Source: Perkinsus chesapeaki
Lineage: Eukaryota > Perkinsozoa > Perkinsida > Perkinsidae
Reading direction: 5' to 3'
DNA length: 25,112 nucleotides
NCBI GenBank assembly: GCA_013115145.1
Contig: JAAPAO010000534.1
Location: forward strand, 1 to 25,112
The notes below the pieces were generated by a model. The model saw only the letters and a program-made list of their open reading frames with translations, searched no databases and was not told the DNA's origin. This document shows, piece by piece, positions 11,801 to 19,180 of the stretch (positions within the stretch are counted from its first letter, which is position 1; the number at the start of each line of letters is the position of its first letter). The translations under genes and the position numbers were made by a program.

Positions 11801-12769
11801 CCGACTGCCGAGTTCTAGACAAACGAAACCGCATTACCTGCATGAGAAGGCGAAAGCACTTCAAGCGTGCGGGGAACATGAAAAGGCTTTGAGGGCGTTC
11901 AGCGCGGTGAGATTTTGTATAGGGGAGCCGTGGCTCGGCTAAATCTGGGGTTAGGAAGTAGAGCGCTTTCTGGAAGTAATTTCCCAGTAGCGGAGCGGTG
12001 TGGTATGGGATTTTACGGCACGGGTGGGTAAGAGGACAGTAGATGCGTTCATCATTGACAGTGAACATGGACGGCAGAAGTACTATGCTTTGTGACTATG
12101 TGAACTGGAGTGCGACTTGTGAGGCATATTGCAGTATGCAGATTAAACGGCGGCTCTGTTGGGTGACGTATCTTTTTTGCTTGAAATTGCACGCTCAACC
12201 TGAGGGCGAGAGACTCCTCAATTGCAGGTTCTGGACTTGCAGCCTTTGAACGCACGGGCGATGTTCCGGCGAGCCTTCAGTTTCAAAGCGTTGAAAATGT
12301 TCGAGGAAGCTGCAGAGGATTATGAGGCAGCCAGAGAGCTCGAACCGGATGATGTGAGGTTCGTAATAGACTATAGGAAGATTGCCGAAGTTGAAGCTGT
12401 TACGTTGGGGCCGGCTGGGCATGAGGTAAGGGTGAGGTTGCGATGGTGAATCACACTGGCGATGAGAAGTCAGAAAATTTGGGAAATAAATATAAAACGT
12501 TGTATGATGATCGTCGTGGGCACCTCTTGGGATGGTCTTTATCGGTCGAGTTGGGCAGCAGACATTCGATTAACCTTATTATTGGTATCATCACGTATTA
12601 CGCGCCCGTTTTGAATTGGTCATTCCTGAGAATGTGAGCATCTTTATAGGATCCCATAGTCTACCGAGATCCTCAGCGCCCGGCTGTGAATGGAGGCGAA
12701 GTCGACGAGGGTGTTGAAAAGTTTGAGAAGTTAGTGGCTGGAATTGATCGCCAGTCTGTTGCTACGTGA
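2823..12769 (+). CDS. Protein of about 18 TPR repeats, 18 or more exons
   Basis: Exons read from repeat register, splice sites and phase: 2823-2971, 3297-3425, 3478-3561, 3828-3918, 4879-5001, 5469-5558, 7007-7143 (5' end uncertain), 7194-7280, 7883-8008, 9005-9136, 9931-10099, 10139-10284, 10383-10504, 10872-11015, 11297-11421, 11745-11906, 12228-12425, 12650-12769. All junctions are GT-AG and phases match throughout, giving about 777 aa. After a Ser/Ala-rich N-terminus of about 30 aa come 34-residue helix pairs, for example YSIRGKAFALSEMYQRALFD, FNRGNTYSRLGEHGQALED and FYRRGVARFVQQRYNEAIQD. An acidic Glu/Lys linker (exon 11 end) splits the array. The tail is DYRKIAEVEAVTLGPAGHE, then a short acidic end. 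TPR arrays are protein-binding scaffolds; no catalytic domain is seen. Length and repeat number recall TTC6-like proteins, but orthology is not shown. Weak point: exon 6 ends in a helix A and exon 7 begins with another, so a small exon may be missing or exon 7 may start near 6943. Confidence 0.85.
3624..3668. repeat. Perfect 22-1-22 palindrome in intron 3 of the TPR gene
   Basis: Arms 3624-3645 and 3647-3668 are exact reverse complements around a single central A (3646). The outer arm is AGGGAAAGG and the inner part is AT-rich. It would fold into a long hairpin in RNA or a cruciform in DNA. No third copy flanks it, so it differs from the 14-bp insertion class. Confidence 0.95.
4025..4549. repeat. 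Cluster of inverted repeats in the 960-nt intron 4
   Basis: Inverted repeats within TPR-gene intron 4 (3919-4878): ATTTGTC arms 4025-4031/4040-4046; ATCAATATT arms 4065-4073/4078-4086 (4-nt loop); a 20-bp perfect palindrome of ATG/CAT triplets at 4217-4236; ACGGCTTA arms 4515-4522/4542-4549. An open frame at 4271-4371 in this intron is not an exon (phase and repeat register exclude it). Confidence 0.8.
4843..4864. repeat. 14-bp inverted-triplication insertion, two mismatches
   Basis: 6-mer CTACTG at 4844-4849 and 4858-4863, 14 bp apart, with an inverted copy TAGTAG between. One base of the inverted copy and one spacer base deviate from the perfect geometry. It lies just upstream of the exon 5 acceptor in TPR-gene intron 4. 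Confidence 0.55.
5239..5260. repeat. 14-bp inverted-triplication insertion, one mismatch
   Basis: CAGGGA (5240-5245), inverted TCCCTG (5247-5252), CAGGAA (5254-5259), with both spacer bases as predicted from the flanks. It shows as a 9-1-9 palindrome (5237-5255) in TPR-gene intron 5. Confidence 0.75.
5598..5697. repeat. Array of five consecutive hairpins in intron 6
   Basis: Stems follow one another almost without spacing: TTCGCTAT/ATAGCGAA (5598-5605, 5613-5620); AGGTAG/CTACCT (5627-5632, 5634-5639), competing with GTCTAC/GTAGAC (5632-5637, 5643-5648); GGTTCGTA/TACGAACC (5649-5656, 5660-5667); TTTTTTGTA/TACAAAAAA (5668-5676, 5689-5697), enclosing GTACGA/TCGTAC (5674-5679, 5681-5686). The AGGTAG unit (5626-5647) also fits the 14-bp insertion geometry with two mismatches. 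No RNA family is recognised. Confidence 0.85.
5913..6436 (+). mobile_element. Dispersed 524-bp repeat, copy 1 (inside TPR-gene intron 6)
   Basis: Starts TGTTTTAATCAG and ends GCAAGTGTCT; nearly identical to 17398-17935. It carries a short ORF from ATG 6088 beginning MARGKHLLKRSLVARQLRKM, which I do not recognise. No target-site duplication is visible around it. Copy 2 is followed at once by integrase coding sequence, so this may be the 5' end (LTR and leader) of an LTR retrotransposon. The TG start fits an LTR, but the end is not CA. At 6317-6322 it reads CCATGA where copy 2 has CCAGGA. Confidence 0.8.
6485..6691. repeat. Nested inverted-repeat cluster next to repeat copy 1
   Basis: GTAGCACGG (6485-6493) pairs with CCGTGCTAC (6583-6591) and encloses the palindrome TCGCATGCGA (6541-6550). 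Then come ACGTAGGGA (6624-6632) with TCCCTACGT (6652-6660), and CAGGAATA (6664-6671) with TATTCCTG (6684-6691). It could be a small foldback element or structured intronic RNA. No coding sense is seen. Confidence 0.8.
7476..7593. repeat. Two tandem copies of a 59-bp AT-rich unit
   Basis: Unit 1 is 7476-7534 and unit 2 is 7535-7593. They differ at only a few positions near the middle. They lie in TPR-gene intron 8 (7281-7882). Confidence 0.9.
8531..8829 (-). other. Unexplained open frame antisense inside TPR-gene intron 9
   Basis: Roughly 98-codon open frame on the minus strand within the 996-nt intron 9 (8009-9004). It ends ...NKKQRKELFSTF-stop (8531). Base composition is richer in GC than the surrounding intron, and the predicted peptide is helical with a mix of charged and hydrophobic residues. 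It opens just after a pyrimidine tract ending TTTGTAG (minus strand), so it could be a terminal exon of a nested gene, a captured fragment, or chance. I do not recognise the family. Confidence 0.25.
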
Positions 12770-13310
12770 ACCATTGTCATCTGACGGTGTACCTGATGTT
12801 CCGAAATGTTGAGGTTTGGTTTAGTCTCAATTAAAAGGAAGGTTGCCAGTGACTCTCTCTGCTGAGCGGGGAGGATGTTAGATTCGATATTTTGTTTGAA
12901 CCGACTCTGTAAGGTTTGTTTGATTGAAGTTTTGGGAGATCATTCGAGGGATCCACGAAATCGGGAGCTGCTGATCAATACAAAAAAATCTGGTAAAAAA
13001 TTGCCCAGCGACGATGCGAACGACTTAACGATCGAATATGAGAACAAGACTGGTAGCATTCGTATGCCTTCCCGGGGGGGTGTATGACTCATCTGACCAT
13101 GGCCTATCACTTGTGAGAAATTCAAGTTTTTGAGATTTTGGCGGTCCAACGGTAATTTTCAAACTGTGATCTCGGGTTTCTCCTCAACCCTATCGAATCT
13201 GACATCATCCAAGGCACCGCTGTAAACAGAATGGCACTGCTCCCACCTTTGTTTTAGTTTAACCCTGGTATTCCTTTAGCGTACATTACTTCAACACTTC
13301 CTCGAATTGC
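12770..13310. other. Intergenic spacer, no gene seen
   Basis: 541 bp between the TPR gene stop and the next start codon. A 70-codon open frame at 12875-13087 has no protein-like features and is probably chance. Just before the next gene the sequence has a pyrimidine tract and TTTAG (13276-13280), a possible leader acceptor. Confidence 0.5.
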
Positions 13311-14822
13311 ATGGCCACCGTAGCGGGTTCAAAGGTGGGAGCCTTGTCATCGAGGCGTGCACCTTTATTTCAGGCGGCTCGAGATCGTCGACGGCAATCT
13401 CTTCGGGAGAGCCTTGAGCGAGCGAATCAATTGCGAGAGTCGGTCGAGAAGAAATATGGAGTTCGGCGGCGAGGCGACTCGCATGACGTTAAATTGGCGA
13501 TTCGCGGCGAAGGTCTGGTGGGCGGTCGAGTGAGGAGCCGAACTCCACCGGGGAGGGCAGCCAAGTCCCCGAGGTTCCAGAAGGAGACTGAGATACCCGC
13601 AAAGGAGCCAGCTGAGCGGTTTTGGAGTGCTCTGAGGGGGAGCATGATAGAACATCGAGTTCAACATATATTGCCAGAGGAGCATGCGGAGCAGGCTTTT
13701 ATAGACAGAAGCGTCTCGCCGGCGAGGGAAGTGGATGGGAAAAATAAGGTTTCCGAGATAAATAAGATCGCCGAGAGCGTCGAGGTGTCAGAAAATAATA
13801 CCCGCAGCTACGTTAGCAGTGACGTATCCTCGTTAATAAGGCAGCTGAGAGCGGCTGACGATCGTATCGAAGAGCCTCGAGCAGAGCATGATGAGGAAAG
13901 TATGGACGGCGATGATGACATTCTGGAGCGATGGCGAGCCCGGAGGAAAGGCTTAGGGATAATCTTTGAATCGGTTGATACAGTGGCTGATGAGGATGAT
14001 GAGGGGGGCGCGGAATTGGTCCTGGAACGCATTAGGAAGAGGCTTGGTGGAGTTGAGGAACGTACTTGCTCACCGTTGAGGGCATCTCCGAGCCGGTTTG
14101 TTAGGCAGTTATTGAGGAGACATGATCGGATGCAGGATTCACTCATGCTTACATCATCCTCGTCATCGACATTCACCTCGTCACTTCCGACTCGGAGTAG
14201 CTCTGACGCATTATCGGTCATGCCGGAGGTTTCCACCGCAAAACCATCGCCAGTGGTTGAGAGTGTCGTGCCAAGTGTTGTTGATCTTCTGGGAAGTCCC
14301 CCAATGGAGGTGCTACAACCTTGTCGGGCTCATGACAGAGAGTCGGCTGCGACTGGTGCGAGTATCAGCTTCGATCTGACGCCTCGAGAAGATCGCCGCA
14401 ACCGTGGGGTGCGACCAGAATCGATGGACTCGCTGGCATTGAGCGTCGATGAGGAGGAGACAGCGCCGCCTGTGACGGAGCTGATCCAGTTCGAGGATAT
14501 CCCTAATAACACTGAAGTTAGCCGGACACGTGATGAGTCTGTGATGGCAGAGGTGCCGGGAGTTGAAGTTGTGGAAATTGGCGTGCAGGTTACCCCAGAG
14601 ATGATCGATTGTGCAACTCAAGCCGATTTAGAGATTCGACAGCCCACAGGCCGACGACGGTCTTTTTCCGGTCCGATATTCAGGACATCTCCGCGATCAG
14701 CAACCTCTCTTGCGCCGCGCCGACCAGTCGAGCCTCCTCCAGTGCCGAGCTGCGAGGGAGAATACATTCACGCCAGGGAGGAGTTTAGATCATTAGTGGC
14801 TGAGTTCATCGATGACATATAG
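13311..14822 (+). CDS. 503-aa low-complexity acidic/basic protein, unknown function
   Basis: A single uninterrupted frame from ATG 13311 to TAG. The N-terminal 60 residues are strongly basic and helical (RDRRRQSLRESLERANQLRE). The middle alternates acidic stretches and Arg-rich patches, with a Ser-rich tract (residues about 275-295). The C-terminal half is Pro/Ser-rich and probably disordered. Short linear motifs stand out: GVQVT (424-428) and ATQAD (435-439), spaced like dynein light chain LC8 docking sites; DLLGSPP, similar to a clathrin-box-type motif; and RRRSFSGP, a basic-Ser phosphosite-like motif. No globular domain, transmembrane segment or signal peptide is seen. It is intronless although the upstream gene has 17 introns, which could mean a retrogene or simply a young gene. 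Coding nature is well supported by length and composition; function is unknown. Confidence 0.75.
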   Translation: MATVAGSKVGALSSRRAPLFQAARDRRRQSLRESLERANQLRESVEKKYGVRRRGDSHDVKLAIRGEGLVGGRVRSRTPPGRAAKSPRFQKETEIPAKEPAERFWSALRGSMIEHRVQHILPEEHAEQAFIDRSVSPAREVDGKNKVSEINKIAESVEVSENNTRSYVSSDVSSLIRQLRAADDRIEEPRAEHDEESMDGDDDILERWRARRKGLGIIFESVDTVADEDDEGGAELVLERIRKRLGGVEERTCSPLRASPSRFVRQLLRRHDRMQDSLMLTSSSSSTFTSSLPTRSSSDALSVMPEVSTAKPSPVVESVVPSVVDLLGSPPMEVLQPCRAHDRESAATGASISFDLTPREDRRNRGVRPESMDSLALSVDEEETAPPVTELIQFEDIPNNTEVSRTRDESVMAEVPGVEVVEIGVQVTPEMIDCATQADLEIRQPTGRRRSFSGPIFRTSPRSATSLAPRRPVEPPPVPSCEGEYIHAREEFRSLVAEFIDDI

Positions 14823-15176
14823 TAATTCATTCATTGCCATATTTCTTATAACTCTGAGTCGCTGAGTTTCTACAAATTTTCGAGTAGACTTCTACTGGCT
14901 GCCTTTCACGTAGACCTATCAAAAACACCGACGATCTTCAGCGATATACCGTGCGATAAAAAATGTCGCCGAACTCTCTACAGAGAAGGGAATCAAAATG
15001 AACGCTTATCGGCTTCGTTCATTCACAACATGAGAGTATACACTCACATTATGGGGAGCGGTATGGGTCATGCCGCTGGTATCTATTAAATTTATCGTTC
15101 AATAGAGTTAGTCGTGATCGTCACACAGAAGGTTCTACGGTTATCCTCTGCCCTAGTGAGTTCTATTAGCCCCGAA
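14823..15176. other. Intergenic spacer, no gene seen
   Basis: 354 bp without coding sense. It contains a small AGTAGA/TCTACT inverted repeat (14884-14897). An AG at 15168-15169 close to the next ATG could be a leader acceptor. Confidence 0.45.
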
Positions 15177-16368
15177 ATGTTCCACTCGACCTCTGAGGTA
15201 TCTTTGCCTGGTGGTGGCTCGTCGATCTTTGATATCACTACTACGAGAGTCGCTGTAATCGATGAACTAATAGAAGACGCCAAACGAATCGTATGGTCTT
15301 ATCTACCGACTCTTGTACCGAATACGATGGAGTATGAGGAAGAGTTGAACTTACCGACGCGTAAAAAATATGTTGAGTCGGATACCTATGAGTCTCTATA
15401 TGGATTATTGGCTAACGGCACCAAGAAGATAGTGTGTGCTGTGAGAGAAGTGCCAGGCCGCCGTAAGCTTGAAACAGAAGGACTGTTTAAACTGGAGCGT
15501 GAGGTTGTTCTTTGCTTTGTATATCGTAATCATCTTTATTTTACTGCCAGGAAAGGCTCTGTGCGAGTATGGAAAGTATCTCTCGATAAAGGCGATGGTC
15601 GGTTGACAAGCATAGTCTGTCTTCCTGAAACTATAAGGCAAATTAAACTGGCTTGTGGCTGCTTGTTCTTACTTGGTGTGAAGAGCAATAATTTGTACAT
15701 GATCGACTCTGTCAGCGATGAACCCAAGAAAGTTGGCGAACTTCCGGCAGATGGTCCCTATCGTTCAAAGCTAGTATTTCAGGGCGCTGTTGTTCACTGA
15801 AGAAGGATCACTGACGGAACTCCTCTACATCGAGCCAGAAGAAGGAGTTGTTCATCACTGGACAAGAGGACAAGGCGTTATCGAGTCACCTTCAATTCAT
15901 GCGCATACGTGCAGATTGCTAATGATTCCAGGTCGCAGTATATGTTATGGTATCTTTGGTCCTGTTGAGGATAGACGCTTTCATGTGTATGATATTGGAG
16001 AGGATCGGGTCCTAACGCCGTGTGATGAGCCATTCTACAATGACGAAATAGTGTCTGTCGGTTTGCGTCACAATTGGACGGTTTATGTACTTTCCCTTTC
16101 TCCTTCAGATCGTTCACCCTCTTCGGGGTGTCATGCACAATTAGCTTCTATTGCACTGAGGCATAATATTATAAGCTCTGATTGTGATTATGAGTTCAAC
16201 TTTTTGTCTCTTGATGAAGATAGAAGCGACGAGCTCTCTGAGAGCTCTCATAATTCTGCAGCGGAGTATTATGCTCGTGGAAGTCGCTGGAGTTCATTTC
16301 CTTCGCGTGACTCCTATCGATGGGCTCCCAGCTATAGCAGTTACCATCCGCAGTTTGCCCTTTATTAG
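15177..16368 (+). pseudogene. Propeller-like protein with a single +1 frameshift
   Basis: Two abutting frames read as one protein: ATG 15177 to the stop at 15798-15800, then a second frame overlapping from 15790 to the stop at 16366-16368. The total is about 396 codons. Beta-rich repeats with alternating hydrophobic residues (FVYRNHLYFTARKGSVRVWK, FLLGVKSNNLYMIDSV, GIFGPVEDRRFHVYDIGEDR) look like blades of a WD/kelch-type propeller without clear signature dipeptides. The C-terminus is Ser/Tyr/Arg-rich (SRWSSFPSRDSYRWAPSYSS). The shift sits at GCTGTTGTTCAC (about 15787-15796) and is explained by one extra base, not the 14-bp insertion. No GT-AG intron of sensible length repairs it. It may be a recent pseudogene, a sequencing error or programmed frameshifting. 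Intronless like its left neighbour. ATG 15177 is the first in frame; function unknown. Confidence 0.6.
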
Positions 16369-16562
16369 AGTACAGTATCCGTTTCCGGAGGTGACGTTTT
16401 CGACGTGATTTGTTGCTAGAAGAACTGATCTTTTTTGGCTTATATGACATAGATGATCGAACGAGCTCACAGCTTTGAGTGCGACTATTTCATCGATAGA
16501 TATTAAAAACTAATAATATTGCTCGGAATAGTTTTTATTTCCAAACCTCAGGTATAGCATGC

Positions 16563-16584
16563 GTTTCAGTCTGAAACTTTCAGG
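16563..16584. repeat. 14-bp inverted-triplication insertion, one mismatch
   Basis: TTTCAG (16564-16569), inverted CTGAAA (16571-16576), TTTCAG (16578-16583). Both direct copies and the inverted copy are perfect. Spacer 16570 is T where C is predicted, a plausible C-to-T decay. Confidence 0.85.
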
Positions 16585-17036
16585 CATCGATGTTGTGTTT
16601 GTGATAAAAGTTTATCGATGTGCGGTTAGTTCTCTCATCAGTAATCAAGTTAAAACTACAATAATTACACGACGGACTACCACAGTAACATCACCACGAT
16701 CGAGTCCGATAGTATGAATTGGATTTTATATGTCGACCCAAGTTTACAAAAGAGGAATACGAACAAGTCGAATAATAATAATCGCTTGGATTTCTACCTC
16801 AAGTTTATCTATTGGTTACAATCTCAGTGGCAGATTGCTACTGAGATTGTTAAATGCTCATGCTTTACGAATCTTCCCGGTAGAAGCAGTGCGCCCCGCG
16901 CAACTCGCGCTCCCCAGTGTATTGGTCTGGTCACCAGAGTATAATACGTAACGTATTTAACATTGTTTCATAACTTAGATTGTTAGACGGTGAGACGGGT
17001 TAGATGACGACTAGATTGTTAGACGGTTTGCCGCAC

Positions 17037-17058
17037 CTAGATGACATCTAGCAGGTGT
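17037..17058. repeat. 14-bp inverted-triplication insertion, two mismatches
   Basis: TAGATG (17038-17043), inverted CATCTA (17045-17050), CAGGTG (17052-17057). The third copy has two transitions relative to the first; both spacers match prediction. Confidence 0.55.
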
Positions 17059-17331
17059 GATCAGAGATTATGTGCTCTGGTACTAATCCCCGCTAATCCT
17101 GCCACGCCGAACAGCACGTATAGCTCGTCCTTCTCTCCGATCTGAAACCACAAAGCGTCGAAGCTTATATCTTGAAATGCTTGCCATGCCAATCAAACTG
17201 ACTTACTACGTTATAGCACCATAATAGATACAAAGCGTGCCGAAGAGATTCTGTTTACTGCATCTGAATTCTATCTATTATGATCTCAGCTGTTCCATAG
17301 ACAATGTTGCATTACAACAGCATGGTAAGCT

Positions 17332-17396
17332 GGCCATGTAGCTCAACGGTAGCGCATCTGACTCCAGATCAGAAGTGAGTCCGCTTGAATCGGGCC
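17332..17396 (+). tRNA. tRNA-Trp(CCA)-like gene lacking its 3' end
   Basis: The cloverleaf can be followed from G1 (17332): acceptor 5' strand GGCCATG, D-arm with AACGGTA loop, perfect 5-bp anticodon stem (17357-17361/17369-17373), loop CTCCAGA with anticodon CCA at 17364-17366, and a T-stem (17379-17383/17391-17395). The D and anticodon arms closely match eukaryotic tRNA-Trp. The T-loop reads CTTGAAT instead of the usual TTCRANY. The 3' acceptor strand is missing: the dispersed repeat begins at 17398. Probably a tRNA gene or tRNA-derived fragment interrupted at the T-arm/acceptor junction, so not functional. Confidence 0.6.
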
Positions 17397-17397
17397 T

Positions 17398-17935
17398 TGT
17401 TTTAATCAGTATTGACATTATTGAGATTTCATCCTATGCTCGGAGACAACTCCGCCTGGCAGTGACAGTTTAAAAAACTTCGAACACCAAAACAGTGAAC
17501 GAGTAACTCGTTACGAGTTCGGAGAAAATAACGGGAAAATCAGGTCGAGACATTCGGGGTTCGTCAGTTACTATTGCGAGAATATCATGGCGCGCGGGAA
17601 GCATTTACTAAAGCGATCGCTGGTTGCTCGACAGTTGAGGAAAATGGGAGGAAAGCTAGGTGAGGCGTTACCTTGTTTAACCTGGGAAAGATTAGCAGAG
17701 TCTGGTAAAATATGGATTGGATACTGGAAGTCGATATTAATTAATATGAAATATAATAATATCTATTTAGATCATTTAATACTTATTATTATTTTATCAT
17801 GGTGCAACTTATTTCCAGGATTTAAGTCGGATTAATAAATTTTAAGTATATTATTAACTGATAATATTGCTTTATATATTCCGGAAATAATATGGGCCTT
17901 ACCTATCAGTAGCGCTCGGAGAGCTGCAAGTGTCT
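17398..17935 (+). mobile_element. Dispersed repeat, copy 2 (538 bp), abutting integrase sequence
   Basis: Aligns end to end with 5913-6436. The 14-bp length difference equals one insertion (17498-17519); otherwise only scattered substitutions are seen. The ORF from ATG 17587 reads MARGKHLLKRSLVARQLRKM and onward. It contains a plausible GT-AG intron (17705-17818) that would give a 44-aa product; unspliced it stays open for 82 aa. The upstream flank is a truncated tRNA-Trp and the downstream flank starts integrase coding sequence. Best guess: 5' LTR/leader plus gag start of an LTR element whose interior is deleted. Confidence 0.75.
17498..17519. repeat. 14-bp inverted triplication (perfect), absent from the sister repeat
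   Basis: Target AACGAGTT. ACGAGT at 17499-17504 and 17513-17518 with inverted ACTCGT at 17506-17511; spacers A (17505) and T (17512) complement the following and preceding bases. Repeat copy 1 has the intact 8-mer once, at 6013-6020. Confidence 0.97.
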
Positions 17936-17936
17936 G

Positions 17937-18760
17937 TTGGTCGATGCGAGAACGTACGCTGCTCAATGTTTCTGTCAAGAGAATAAGGTGGTAGATTTAT
18001 CAAGTCGCAACTTCGGCGACAATAGCTATGATATGGCGCGTTTTTCGGTTATATCTATGGATCATAAGTCGATTCCTGATACGTTCCGTCCCTACACTAA
18101 CTATACCACTGTACTTGCTATAAGTGATTTGGCGTCGGGATATTGTATATATGAGCCACAACGGGGCTATTCAGCTGCTGAAACCTATAGTGTTTTCTTT
18201 AGACGATGGTTGTCTCGACTTTCTACTCCTTCGACAATTATAACCGATATGTCTCCGTCGTTCATTAATGAAGTGTTTCTATATTGTAACAATTTACTTG
18301 GCATTAAGAGCCATCGTAAGGTGGCTACCCGAAATCCTCGGGGTAATGCTCATGTAGAGCGTCGTAATTCCTTTCTGAGTCATGTTTTCCGTTTGCCAAA
18401 CGGCGTTTGGCTATTGAAAGAGGCTCTGTAAGGTCTGATGAAGATTTTGTTAATCTCCTTGGATTTGCCGAGATTTTGGCTAATCAACTGGTGCGACAAG
18501 GCAGTGGTAGTGGTTCGACATGTGCCTTTGAACGAGTGTTTGGTGAGTCTCCACGGATTCCTGCAGTTCTTGCTGATTCTCCTATACCATCAGATTGTAA
18601 TTCTCAGGAATTCAATCGTAGATCGGAGATTTTTGATCATGATGGGTGGGCTCTTTATGATCGCATTCGTTCTACTGCTTCTGCGATAGGTGAAGAGTAT
18701 AAACTATGGAGAGAGTCTCAAACTCTTGACCAACAACGGCGACATAGAGCTCGTCTTTAG
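17937..18760 (+). pseudogene. LTR-retrotransposon integrase, frame broken by a 14-bp insertion
   Basis: Frame 17937-18431 contains the RNase H-like integrase core: D at 18060 (SMDHKS), D at 18246 (IITDMSPS) and E at 18357 (NAHVERRN), i.e. D-x61-D-x36-E. The frame then changes. The C-terminal part lies in frame 18407-18760 (LAIERGSVRSDEDF..., CAFERVFGESPR, matching the post-catalytic segment of Ty3-type integrases). The 14-bp inverted triplication at 18389-18410 accounts for the shift. The family joins element cDNA to host DNA in the nucleus. No reverse transcriptase of this element, and no second LTR, is seen in the window. Dead copy. Confidence 0.8.
18389..18410. repeat. 14-bp inverted triplication (perfect) in the integrase
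   Basis: Target CCGTTTGG. CGTTTG at 18390-18395 and 18404-18409, inverted CAAACG at 18397-18402, spacers C and G. Dropping 14 bp joins the two integrase frames. Confidence 0.97.
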
Positions 18761-18808
18761 GCCGGAGTTTGTATTACCCGATGGCCTATCGTTCTACGTG
18801 TTCCTCAG

Positions 18809-18891
18809 ATCTATCCTATCGCCTTGGTATCAACAAGTTCACCCATCTAACCAATGATGAGCTTAGAAGCATGATGTCTCTTAGAGGCCTT
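18809..18891 (+). pseudogene. Isolated exon of a cathepsin-L-like propeptide (I29)
   Basis: SYRLGINKFTHLTNDELRS matches the inhibitor I29 propeptide signature of papain-family cysteine proteases (G-x-N-x-F-x-D-L-T). The segment is bounded by CCTCAG before and CTT|GTAAGC after, so it looks like one internal exon. The ERFNIN region, the catalytic domain with its Cys/His/Asn, and neighbouring exons are not found nearby. It sits between two transposon remnants, as if captured or left behind by rearrangement. Confidence 0.65.
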
Positions 18892-19145
18892 GTAAGCCAT
18901 CGGGCTTCAGGACTCCGAGCAAGTACTCTAAACTGTTCACTTCTAACTTGTAGTAAAAAGCGCGCAGAATTTTGGGCGAGCGAAATTTATTGTAAAAAAA
19001 GTTTGAAACGGCGTGACATATATATTCTGAATCCCCGTAATTTTCTCTATCAGGTAGTATAGTTAGTTTTTTGTAAGAATTTTTCTCACTTCAGCCCCAC
19101 CAAAACATACCCGTGCCCAATGGGCAGGGGTATGCCCATCTCTGG

Positions 19146-19180
19146 GAGTCTCTCCATGGGTACTGCCCATGGAGAGACTC
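19146..19180. repeat. Perfect 15-bp hairpin with 5-nt loop
   Basis: GAGTCTCTCCATGGG (19146-19160) and its exact complement (19166-19180) around TACTG. It overlaps the C-terminal coding end of the minus-strand element. Next to it is TGCCCA/TGGGCA (19114-19119, 19121-19126). It may be an element terminus or transcription-end structure. Confidence 0.9.

Larger units (their letters stand above)
16369..17331. other. Repeat-rich intergenic region without genes
   Basis: No coding sequence recognised. Contents: a near-perfect 14-bp inverted triplication (16563-16584); ACAATCTCAGT inverted repeat (16818-16828 with 16840-16850); 7-1-7 palindrome AATACGT/ACGTATT (16943-16957); a 15-bp direct repeat starting TAGATTG (16976-16990 and 17012-17026); and CTAGATG/CATCTAG (17037-17051). 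Confidence 0.7.
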
